The position numbers were made by a program, and so were the translations under genes. Below are positions 18,586 through 27,210 of a stretch of DNA of 64,000 nucleotides, piece by piece (position 1 is the first letter of the stretch; each line of letters starts with the position of its first letter). The notes below the pieces were generated by a model. The model saw only the letters and a program-made list of their open reading frames with translations, was not told the origin of the DNA and did no database searches. The stretch comes from Caldimonas brevitalea. GTDB taxonomy: Bacteria; Pseudomonadota; Gammaproteobacteria; Burkholderiales; Burkholderiaceae_C. The stretch covers positions 2,480,001 through 2,544,000 of the forward strand of contig NZ_CP011371.1 in the NCBI RefSeq assembly GCF_001017435.1, written 5' to 3'.

Positions 18586-21264
18586 ATGTCGGTGCGAGAA
18601 AACTGGTCCCTGGGTGCGTCCTGCACCGATCCCTGGCCTGCCATCGTCCAGCGGGTTCGCGCCTTCGCGCAAGCGCATGCCGTGCCGCAGCGGGAATTGC
18701 TGGTGTTGCTGCCGTTTGCGCAGCACCTGCCGCTCGCGCGCAACGCCTGGGCACGCCTGGCTGGCGCCGGCTGGATGCCCCGCTTCGAAACCACCCAGAC
18801 GCTGCGCGACGCACTGCCGGCGCGTCCTCAGGCGCCCGAGGGGCCCAGCGGCGATGTGGCCGCTGACCGGCTCGCGGCGGCGCGCTTGCTGGGCGAGCTG
18901 AGCTGGGCTCAGCCGGTGCGCCGCGCCGATCCGGCCCTGTTCGAGCACTGGGTGCGCGGCGTGGTCGAGATGGCGCACCAGATGCTGCACGCGGCGCATG
19001 CGCTGATGCCGGCGCGCCGTCCGGCCTACTGGGATCAAGCGCGCGAGGCGCTGCCGCCGCCGTTGGGGCCGGCGGCGACCGAGGCCGCGCTGGCGCGTGT
19101 CGCGCTCGAATGGGCCGCGCTGCAGGACGTCGGCCCGGCGGACGCGCTGTTCGACGTGCGGGCTGGCGGCTGGGTGCTGGTCAAGGCCGGCGAACCCGAG
19201 CCGTTGGCGCTGTCCCTGCTGGCGCAGGCCGACGCGCCGCAGCTGAGCATCGAAACCGACCCCGACGCACAAGCACCTTTCGCCGCGGCCGCCCCCGATG
19301 TGCAGATCCTGCAGTGCGCCGACTTCGAGCAGGAGGCGCAGGTGGCGGCCGCCCAGGTGTTGACGCATCTGTCGGCCGGCCAGGCGCCGGTGGCGGTGAT
19401 TGCGCAAGACCGGGTGCTGGTGCGCCGGCTGCGGGCCCTGCTGGAACGCCGCGGAGTCGCCTTGCGCGACGAGACGGGCTGGCGGCTGTCCACCACGCGG
19501 GCCGGTGCGTGTGTCGCCGGGCTGCTCGCGCTGGCACGTTATCGCGCCAGCACCGACGACCTGCTGGACTGGCTCAAGTCGACCTTCACGGCGTGGGACG
19601 GTGAGCTGCCGGCCGGTGCCGAGGCCGGGCTCGAACAAGCGGTGCGCCGCCATCGATGGGCGCTGTTGAGCGAGGTCGTCGAGGCGCGTCTGCCAGCGCC
19701 AGCCCTGGCCCTTTGGCAACGCGTCGTGGCCTTGCGTGCCCAGCTCGGCGCGGAACCGCGGCGCGTCCGCCTGGCGGACTGGAACGCCCGGCTGCAAGCG
19801 GCCCTGCAGGCCTGCGGCGCCTGGACGACGCTGGCCGAGGACGACGCCGGACGCGAGGTGCTCGAAGCCTTGCGGCTCGACGTGGCAGGAGACGGCCTCG
19901 CGGCCGAATCGGCTTTCGAACGGCAAGCGGCCGTCACGTCGATGGACCTCGCCGACTACACCGCCTGGGTCGACAGCCTGCTCGAGGCGGGCGCCTTCAT
20001 GCCGCCCGCAGCCGAAGACGCCGAGGTCGTCATCACGCCACTGGCGCGTGCGATGTTGCGGCCGTTCGCCGCGGCCGTGATGCCCGGCTGTGACGAACAA
20101 CGCCTCGGCCCGGTGCCTGCATCGCTGTGGCTCAGCGAGCGCGAGCGGGCGGCGCTCGCCTTGCCGACGCGCGCGGCCGCCCAGCAGGGGCAGACCATCG
20201 CCTTTGCGCACCTGGTGCGCCAGCCCAGCGTCAGCCTGCTGTGGCGCCTCTCGCACGACGGCGAGCCGCTCGGGGCCAGCGTGCTGGTCGAGCGGCTGCT
20301 GCTCGAACGCCGCCGCGCGGCCCTGCTCGAGGCGCGCCCGGAAGACCCGCGCCCGATGCTGCTGGTGAAGCCGGCACCGACCCGGCCCAGCGCGCCGCGC
20401 GCGCCGGCGCTGGTGCCCGAACGCTTCAGTGCCACCAGCTATGAGGCGCTGCGCGACTGCCCCTACCGCTTCTTCGCGTTGCACATGCTCGGCCTGCGCG
20501 AAACGCCCGAGCTCGACGACGAGGTCGAGCGGCGCGACTACGGCACCTGGCTGCACACCGTGCTGCAGCACTTCCATCAGCAGCACGAAGAGGCGCCGCT
20601 CGACGCCGACCAGGAACTGCAGCGTTTGCTGCGCATCGGGGCCGAACAGCAGCTGGTGCTGGGGCTGGACGAGGCGGCCTTCCTCCCTTATGCCTTGCGC
20701 TTCGGCCGGGTGGCGCAGCAATACATCGATTGGCTGATGAACCACGAGCGCAACGGCGGCCACGTGCTGCGCAGTGAAGTCCCATTGCAATCGGCCTTGC
20801 CGCAGCGGCCGCAGACCCGGCTCTACGGCACGCTGGACCGGGTCGACCAGGTCCGCGGCGAGCAGGGCCCGGCGACCCTGATCCTCGACTACAAGACCGG
20901 CAACGTCGAGGCGCTCAAGCGCCGTCAGCGCGAGCCGCTCGAAGACACGCAACTGGCCTTCTATGCCGGCTTGCTGCGTCAAGCCCAGGGCGCGCCGGGC
21001 CACCAGCATCCGTTGCGCGCCTTGTACCTGGCGATGGAAGGGCGCGAGATCGAGTCGATCGAGCATGCCGACGTCGAAGCGACTGCGCAGACGCTGCTGC
21101 AAGGTCTGGCCGACGATGTCGACCGGCTGTCCGCCGGCGCCGCCTTGCCGGCACTGGGCGAAGGCGCGCTGTGCGAACACTGTGACGCGCGCGGCCTGTG
21201 TCGCAAGGCCCACTGGGCGGAAACGCCGGACCCAGCGCCGTCCGGCACGGGAGCGCAGGCATGA
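18586..21264 (+). CDS. AddB-type helicase-nuclease subunit with PD-(D/E)XK nuclease
   Basis: 892 aa. The N-terminal part is a degenerate helicase fold (no Walker A seen). The C-terminal third is a RecB-family nuclease with LILDYKTG (Asp768, Lys770) and [12 protein letters not shown]. Four cysteines, Cys625 in LRDCPYRFF and Cys863, Cys866, Cys872 in [10 protein letters not shown], have the C...CxxCx5C spacing of the AddB iron-sulfur staple. With the next gene it probably forms an end-resection complex for recombinational repair. Its stop overlaps the partner start (ATGA). Confidence 0.88.
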   Translation: MSVRENWSLGASCTDPWPAIVQRVRAFAQAHAVPQRELLVLLPFAQHLPLARNAWARLAGAGWMPRFETTQTLRDALPARPQAPEGPSGDVAADRLAAARLLGELSWAQPVRRADPALFEHWVRGVVEMAHQMLHAAHALMPARRPAYWDQAREALPPPLGPAATEAALARVALEWAALQDVGPADALFDVRAGGWVLVKAGEPEPLALSLLAQADAPQLSIETDPDAQAPFAAAAPDVQILQCADFEQEAQVAAAQVLTHLSAGQAPVAVIAQDRVLVRRLRALLERRGVALRDETGWRLSTTRAGACVAGLLALARYRASTDDLLDWLKSTFTAWDGELPAGAEAGLEQAVRRHRWALLSEVVEARLPAPALALWQRVVALRAQLGAEPRRVRLADWNARLQAALQACGAWTTLAEDDAGREVLEALRLDVAGDGLAAESAFERQAAVTSMDLADYTAWVDSLLEAGAFMPPAAEDAEVVITPLARAMLRPFAAAVMPGCDEQRLGPVPASLWLSERERAALALPTRAAAQQGQTIAFAHLVRQPSVSLLWRLSHDGEPLGASVLVERLLLERRRAALLEARPEDPRPMLLVKPAPTRPSAPRAPALVPERFSATSYEALRDCPYRFFALHMLGLRETPELDDEVERRDYGTWLHTVLQHFHQQHEEAPLDADQELQRLLRIGAEQQLVLGLDEAAFLPYALRFGRVAQQYIDWLMNHERNGGHVLRSEVPLQSALPQRPQTRLYGTLDRVDQVRGEQGPATLILDYKTGNVEALKRRQREPLEDTQLAFYAGLLRQAQGAPGHQHPLRALYLAMEGREIESIEHADVEATAQTLLQGLADDVDRLSAGAALPALGEGALCEHCDARGLCRKAHWAETPDPAPSGTGAQA

Positions 21265-24200
21265 CCGGTCCGGTTGAAACCCCTGCGGCCCACCCGCCCC
21301 AGGCCAGCCGCCCCTCCGACCCGCCACTCGGGCCCGCCTACCGCGTCAACGGCGAACTGGTCACGCGTGAGCGCTTCTATGCCTTGGCGTGCGACCCGTC
21401 GCAGAGCGTGGTGGTCGAGGCCTGCGCGGGTGCCGGCAAGACCTGGATGCTGGTGTCGCGCATCTTGCGCGGACTGCTCGACGGTTTGCAACCGCAGCAA
21501 ATCCTCGCCATCACCTTCACCAAGAAGGCGGCCGCCGAGATGCGCCACCGGCTGATGTCGTGGCTCGCGCAGTTTGCCGAGTGCGGCGACGCCGAGCGCG
21601 TGCGTGCCTTGATCGACCGCGGTGTCGCGCCGGCCCAGGCGCGGGCCCAGGCCCCCGCGCTCGGCAGCCTGTACGAACGCCTGTTGGCGGGCCAGCAGCC
21701 GGTCGAGATCCGCACCTTCCACGCCTGGTTCTCGCAGCTGATGCGGGCGGCTCCGCTGCAGCTGCTCGACGAGCTGGGCCTGGCGCCTCAGGCCGAGCTG
21801 GTCGAGAACGTCGACGAGCTGAAGCCGGCCGCCTGGCGGCAGTTCCTCGGGGCAGTGGCGGGCGACGCCGACCTGCGCGCCGATTTCGAGACCCTGGTGC
21901 GCACACGCGGGCGCCATCAGGCGCAGACCTGGCTGCTGGGGGTGCTCGACAAGCGCCTCGAGTTCGAGCTGGCAGACACCGCCGGCAGCTTGCACGCCTG
22001 CGTGCCGAGCGCCGGCGAGATGGACGAGCGTTTCGCCGGCCGCGAGCATCCCGCCCTAACCCTGCGGTCGCCGGTCGTCGGCCCGTTGCTGCAGCGCGTG
22101 GCCGCTGCCTTGGGCTTGCAGCCCAAGGCCACGCCGCAAAAGTGCGGCGCTGCGCTGCAGCAAGCGCTCGAGCTGGGCAACGACCTCGCCGCCTTGTGCG
22201 CGATCGAGGCCGCCCTGTTCACCAAGGACGGCGAGCTGCGCAAGCACCTGGACGCGCCCGAACTGGACGACGCGGTGGCGTTCCTGCGTGACATCCGGCG
22301 CGCCGTGGCCCAGCAAGAGGCCCACCTGGAACATGCGCGGCTGGTGCGGCTGGTGCGCGTGCTGCTCGCCGAATACGCGCGCCTCAAACGGGCCCGCGGC
22401 CTGGCCGACATGGCCGACCTGGAACGTTGCGCGCTGCGGCTGCTGCGCGACGCCGAGCTGGCCGGCTGGGTGCTGGAGCGGCTCGACACGCGGGTCCGCC
22501 AGGTGCTGATCGACGAATTCCAGGACACCAACCCGCTGCAATGGCAGGCGCTGTCGAGCTGGCTGTCGTCATACGCTGGTGCCGGTGGCGGCGGCAGCGG
22601 CCAGCGGCCGCCGGGGGTGTTCATCGTCGGCGATCCCAAGCAGAGCATCTACCGCTTCCGGCGCGCCGAGCCGCGTGTGTTCGAGGCCGCCAAGCACCTC
22701 GTGGTCGAGGGCCTGGGGGGCGCCGTGCTGGCGTGCGACCACACCCGGCGCAATGCGCCCCAGGTGCTGCAGGCGCTCAACGGCGTTTTCACCACCGCGA
22801 TGGCCGAGGCCCGCTACGCCGACTTCCGCGCGCACACCACCGAGGTCGACCCTGGCGCGCAGCCCGGGCAGGTGATGGCGCTGGAGCGTGTCGAACGCCC
22901 CCCGAAGCAGCCCAAGGAGACCGGGACGGCGGCCTGGCGCGACAGCCTGACGACACCGCGGCGCGAGCCCGAGGTGTTGTTGAAGCAGGAAGAGGCGCGC
23001 CGGGTGGCGGCGCAGATCCGGCGCTTGATCCGCGACGAGGGCTTGAAGCCGGGCCACATCTTCGTGCTCAGCCGCCGCCGCGCCCAGCTGCGCCTGGTGG
23101 CCGAGGCCTTGCGCGAGCGCCATGTGCCGTTCGCGACGCCCGAAGACACGGTGCTGATGGACGCGCTCGAGGTGCGCGACGTGGTGGCCTTGCTCGACGT
23201 GCTGGCCTCACCACAGCACGACTTGTCGCTGGCCCACGCGCTGCGCTCGCCGATCTTCGGCGCCAGCGACGACGACCTGATCGGCCTCGCACTGGCGGTG
23301 CGCGACGGCGCCGGCAGCTGGTGGGACGCGTTGCACGCCACACCGAGCGAGAGCCTCAGCCCGGCCTTGCGCCGGGCCCGAGCGCTGTTGGCGGCCTGGG
23401 CCGAGGACGCCCGCGCGCTGCCGCCGCACGATCTGCTCGACCGCATTCTTCACCAGGGCGAGTTGCGTCCCCGCTATGCCGCGGCGCTGCCGCCGGAGCT
23501 GCGCGGCGCCGCGCTGGCCCACCTCGACGCCTTGATGGCGTTGTCGCTCGAACTCGACAGCGGCCGCTATGCCACACCGTACAAGCTGGTGCGCGCGTTG
23601 CGCCGCCGGCCGCTGGCGGTCGGCGCCCGCACCGACCTGCAGGCGGTGCAGTTGCTGACCATCCACGGGGCCAAGGGGCTGGAGGCCGACGCCGTGTTCG
23701 TGGTCGATGCCGACACCCCCGCCGAGCGCAGCGAAACCGCGACGGTGCTGGTCGACTGGCCCGCCGAAGCCCCCTGGCCGACCTGTTTCGCCTTCGTCGC
23801 CAGCGAGCGCCAGATCGCGCCCAGCCTGCAGGGCGTGATGGAACGCGAGCGCCAGGCGAGGGCGCGCGAGGAGTTGAACGGCCTGTACGTGGCGATGACC
23901 CGAGCGCGCCAGCGTCTCGTGTTCAGCGCCACGCAACCCCATCTGCGGGGTGTGGAGCGCAGCTGGTGGCAACGCCTGTGCGAGGACGCGCCGCAGCTGG
24001 AACACCAGACGGCCGACGACACGGCGGAGGCGGACGGGAGCCTCTCCGCCCGCGACCCCGCGCTGCCCGTGACGCTGCGCGACCTGCCGCCGTTGCAGCG
24101 TCCGGGCGCGCCTGCCGAGGGCGCACAGGGCGAGCGCGGCCGTGCGGCGCGCAACGACCGCACTGCGCGTATCGGGGAGGCCGTGCACCGTGCCCTCGAA

Positions 24201-24635
24201 TGGCTGACGGACCCTGCCCGGACGCCAGGGCCGCCGCCCCAGGCCGTCGCCAGCGCGGCGCGCACTTTCGGGCTCGACGCCGCCCAGCAGGCGCAAGCGC
24301 TCGACGCGGTGCGGGGGATCCTGGCCAGCCCGGCGTTTCAGCGTTTTGTCGTGCCGGGCGACACCTTGCGCTGGGCCGGCAACGAAGTGCCGCTCGCCCA
24401 CGAGGGGCAGCTGCTGCGGATCGACCGCCTGGTGCAGCTGGGCAGCCCCGACGGCGACCAATGGTGGGTGCTCGATTACAAGCTCGAGCACGCGCCCGAG
24501 CAGCTGCCGGCCTACCGCGAACAGCTGGAGCGATACCGCCGTGCCGTCGCGCAGGCGATCGGCGATGGTGACACGACCCGGGTGCGCGCCGCCTTCGTGA
24601 CCGGCCAGGGCGACGTGATCGAGTTGGCACCCTGA
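21261..24635 (+). CDS. addA: AddA-type UvrD/Rep helicase with RecB nuclease domain
   Basis: 1124 aa. The helicase Walker A is ACAGAGKT at 54-61, followed by ITFTKKAAAEM, the DEFQDTN Walker B region, GDPKQSIYRFRRAEP, LLTIHGAKGLEADAVFVVD and YVAMTRARQRLVFS. The C-terminus is a PD-(D/E)XK nuclease (VLDYKLEHAPEQL then YREQLERYRRA). The ATG at 21261 overlaps the addB stop; an upstream in-frame start at 21198 would overlap it by 60 codon positions and is less likely. It works with the preceding gene in double-strand break processing. Confidence 0.92.
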   Translation: MTGPVETPAAHPPQASRPSDPPLGPAYRVNGELVTRERFYALACDPSQSVVVEACAGAGKTWMLVSRILRGLLDGLQPQQILAITFTKKAAAEMRHRLMSWLAQFAECGDAERVRALIDRGVAPAQARAQAPALGSLYERLLAGQQPVEIRTFHAWFSQLMRAAPLQLLDELGLAPQAELVENVDELKPAAWRQFLGAVAGDADLRADFETLVRTRGRHQAQTWLLGVLDKRLEFELADTAGSLHACVPSAGEMDERFAGREHPALTLRSPVVGPLLQRVAAALGLQPKATPQKCGAALQQALELGNDLAALCAIEAALFTKDGELRKHLDAPELDDAVAFLRDIRRAVAQQEAHLEHARLVRLVRVLLAEYARLKRARGLADMADLERCALRLLRDAELAGWVLERLDTRVRQVLIDEFQDTNPLQWQALSSWLSSYAGAGGGGSGQRPPGVFIVGDPKQSIYRFRRAEPRVFEAAKHLVVEGLGGAVLACDHTRRNAPQVLQALNGVFTTAMAEARYADFRAHTTEVDPGAQPGQVMALERVERPPKQPKETGTAAWRDSLTTPRREPEVLLKQEEARRVAAQIRRLIRDEGLKPGHIFVLSRRRAQLRLVAEALRERHVPFATPEDTVLMDALEVRDVVALLDVLASPQHDLSLAHALRSPIFGASDDDLIGLALAVRDGAGSWWDALHATPSESLSPALRRARALLAAWAEDARALPPHDLLDRILHQGELRPRYAAALPPELRGAALAHLDALMALSLELDSGRYATPYKLVRALRRRPLAVGARTDLQAVQLLTIHGAKGLEADAVFVVDADTPAERSETATVLVDWPAEAPWPTCFAFVASERQIAPSLQGVMERERQARAREELNGLYVAMTRARQRLVFSATQPHLRGVERSWWQRLCEDAPQLEHQTADDTAEADGSLSARDPALPVTLRDLPPLQRPGAPAEGAQGERGRAARNDRTARIGEAVHRALEWLTDPARTPGPPPQAVASAARTFGLDAAQQAQALDAVRGILASPAFQRFVVPGDTLRWAGNEVPLAHEGQLLRIDRLVQLGSPDGDQWWVLDYKLEHAPEQLPAYREQLERYRRAVAQAIGDGDTTRVRAAFVTGQGDVIELAP

Positions 24636-24764
24636 GCGTCGCCGCCTCACGCCGGCGCGAATAGCAGGAACTTTTGCCGCCACATCGGCCCACCGCGACA
24701 GGGCGGGGCAGTGTCCAATCTGGACATTCGCCCGAATTGCAACAGAACGTTTACAACGTCACCC

Positions 24765-27158
24765 ATGTCCGCCTCCCTCCCACCCCAGCCGCCGAGCCGC
24801 ACGCTAGGACGTTATGAATTGCGTCGCATGCTGGGGCAGGGCGCGCAAAGCTCGGTCTGGCGGGCCTTCGACCCGCGGCTGGACCGCGAGGTGGCGCTCA
24901 AGCTGCACCGGGCGCAGGCTTCCGACCCGCAGGCGCTGGCCCAGTGGCTGCGCGAGGCGCGGGCGGTCAGCCGGCTCACCCATCCCCACATCGTGCCGCT
25001 GTTCGAAGCCGACGTGCACGAACAGCACCCCTATTTGGTGTTCGAGCTGGTCGAAGGCGTGACGCTGGCGCAGCGGGTGCGCGACCAGGGCGCGATGCCG
25101 GCGTCCGACGCGGTGAAACTGATGCTGGGCGTGCTCGAGGGCCTGGTGCACGCGCATGCCGCCGGCGTGATCCACCGCGACCTCAAGCCCTCCAACATCC
25201 TGATCGACAGCGCCGGCCGCACGCGCGTGATGGACTTCGGCATCGCCGCCAGCCAGCGCCACGGCGGCGCCGACACCACCCTGGTCGGCACGCCCGGCTA
25301 CCTCGCGCCCGAGGCGACGCACGGGCGCCTGCCGACGCCGCAGGTCGACGTCTATGCCGCCGGCCTGGTGCTGTTCGAGATGCTGGTGGGGCAGCCCGCG
25401 GTGCACGAGCGCGACCCTTACCGCGCCATCTACCGCAACGCCCATGAGGACCTGACGCTGCCGGCGCAGACCCCGCACCCGGTCGACGACGCGTTGCGCG
25501 CCATCGTGCACCGCGCCACCGCGCGCGACACCGCCGTCCGTTTCGCCAGTGCCGCCGACCTGCTCGCCGCATTGCGCCAGTGGCTGCAGCCCGGTGCCGC
25601 CGAGGCGGGCGACGACGAAGCGGCCGATGCGGCGCGCAGCGGCACGCTCGACTTTCTGCTGCGCCGCATGCGGCACAAGACCGACTTTCCGGCCCTGTCG
25701 GACTCGGTCGGCCGCATCCAGCGCATCGCCGACTCGGAGCACGAAAGCCTGCACAGCCTGGCCGACGAGGTCTTGAAGGACGTCGCGCTGACCAACAAGC
25801 TGCTGCGCCTGGTCAACAGCGCCCATTTCCGCGGCGCCGGGGGCGGCAGCATCAGCACCGTGTCGCGCGCCGCGGCGCTGGTGGGCTTCGGCGGCATCCG
25901 CAACCTGGCCTTGTCGCTGATCCTGCTCGAACACATGCAGGACAAGTCGCAGGCGGCGGTGCTGAAGGAAGACTTTTTGCGCTCGATGATGGCCGCCACG
26001 GTCGCGGCGGAACTCGCCGCCGGCAGCCGTGATGCCGAGGAAGCCTTCATCGCGGCGCTGTTCCAGAACCTCGGGCGCATGCTGACCCAGTTCTACTTCC
26101 CGGAAGAGGCCGAACAGATCCGCCGACTGGTGAGCGCCCCTGGCGACCACGATGCACCGGGTGAGGACCGCGCCGCGCTGTCGGTGCTGGGCATCGGCTT
26201 TCAGGACCTTGGCATTGCCGTCGCGCGCACCTGGGGCCTGCCGGAAACCCTGCAACGCTGCATGCGCAAGCTGCCCGCCGGCGCCCCGGTGAAGCGCGGC
26301 GACCAGCCGGGCGACCGGCTGCGTCTGCTGGCGTGCGCCGGCAATGAAGTCGCGGACGCGCTGCTGGTCACCCCCACCGCCGGCCATGCGGCCAAGGTGG
26401 CGGCGCTGGCGCAGCGTTACGCCTCGGCGCTCGGGCTGTCGTCGCAGCAGATGCAGGACGCGGTGGCCGCATCGCGCCAGCGCATGGCCGAGATGGCGCC
26501 CGCGTTGCAACTGGAGCCCAAGGCCGGCAGCCGAGCCGCCCGGTTGCTGACGACCCGCCACGGAACGGCGCCGGAAGATGCCGACACGCTGAGCCCCCAC
26601 GAGCTGACCACGCTGGTGCAGGGACAGACGAACGCCGAGCTGCCGCAGGACCCGGCCGAAACCCTGGCCGCGGGTATCCAGGACATCAGCAACACCCTGG
26701 TCGAGAACTTCAAGCTCAACGAGGTGCTGCACATGATCCTCGAGACCATGTACCGGGCGCACGGTTTCCAGCGTGTCATCTTCTGCCTGCGCGACGCCCG
26801 CAGCGGCCAGTTGACCGGCCGGTTCGGGCTGGGCGCCGACGCCGAGCGGGTGGCGGCGACCTTCAAGCTGCAGTTGAGCGGTGCCAGCGACCTGTTCGCC
26901 GCGGTGTGCCTGAAAGGCGCCGACACGCTGATCGCCGACGCCAGCGCGGCCAACATCCAGCCGCGTCTGCCCGCCTGGTTTCGCCAGGGTGTCGCGGCGC
27001 CGACGTTCTTGTTGCTGCCGCTGGTGCTGCGCAACGCGCCCCTGGGCTTGATCTATGCCGACAAGGCCCAGGCCGGCGCCATCGCGGTGACGGAGCGCGA
27101 GCTGTCGCTGCTGCGCACGCTGCGCAACCAGGCCGTGATGGCCTTCAAGCAGGCCTGA
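24765..27158 (+). CDS. Protein kinase-HDOD-GAF signalling protein (active-looking kinase)
   Basis: 797 aa from the ATG at 24765; an in-frame GTG at 24711 would add 18 residues. Residues about 15-270 form a Ser/Thr kinase domain with an intact glycine loop (GQGAQSSVW), Lys46 in VALKLH, HRDLKPSN at 137-144, DFG with Asp157, and an APE motif. Residues about 295-500 are an HDOD domain (LTNKLLRLVNSAHFRG, then AFIAALFQNLGRMLTQFYFP). Residues about 630-795 resemble a GAF domain. No membrane segments are seen. A paralogue with a decayed kinase follows 52 bases later, suggesting a joint signalling unit whose target is unknown. Confidence 0.88.
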   Translation: MSASLPPQPPSRTLGRYELRRMLGQGAQSSVWRAFDPRLDREVALKLHRAQASDPQALAQWLREARAVSRLTHPHIVPLFEADVHEQHPYLVFELVEGVTLAQRVRDQGAMPASDAVKLMLGVLEGLVHAHAAGVIHRDLKPSNILIDSAGRTRVMDFGIAASQRHGGADTTLVGTPGYLAPEATHGRLPTPQVDVYAAGLVLFEMLVGQPAVHERDPYRAIYRNAHEDLTLPAQTPHPVDDALRAIVHRATARDTAVRFASAADLLAALRQWLQPGAAEAGDDEAADAARSGTLDFLLRRMRHKTDFPALSDSVGRIQRIADSEHESLHSLADEVLKDVALTNKLLRLVNSAHFRGAGGGSISTVSRAAALVGFGGIRNLALSLILLEHMQDKSQAAVLKEDFLRSMMAATVAAELAAGSRDAEEAFIAALFQNLGRMLTQFYFPEEAEQIRRLVSAPGDHDAPGEDRAALSVLGIGFQDLGIAVARTWGLPETLQRCMRKLPAGAPVKRGDQPGDRLRLLACAGNEVADALLVTPTAGHAAKVAALAQRYASALGLSSQQMQDAVAASRQRMAEMAPALQLEPKAGSRAARLLTTRHGTAPEDADTLSPHELTTLVQGQTNAELPQDPAETLAAGIQDISNTLVENFKLNEVLHMILETMYRAHGFQRVIFCLRDARSGQLTGRFGLGADAERVAATFKLQLSGASDLFAAVCLKGADTLIADASAANIQPRLPAWFRQGVAAPTFLLLPLVLRNAPLGLIYADKAQAGAIAVTERELSLLRTLRNQAVMAFKQA

Positions 27159-27210
27159 GATGCAACGCCTCGCTGCGTGCCGCCCGCCCTCTGACCCTTT
27201 TTGATGCACC

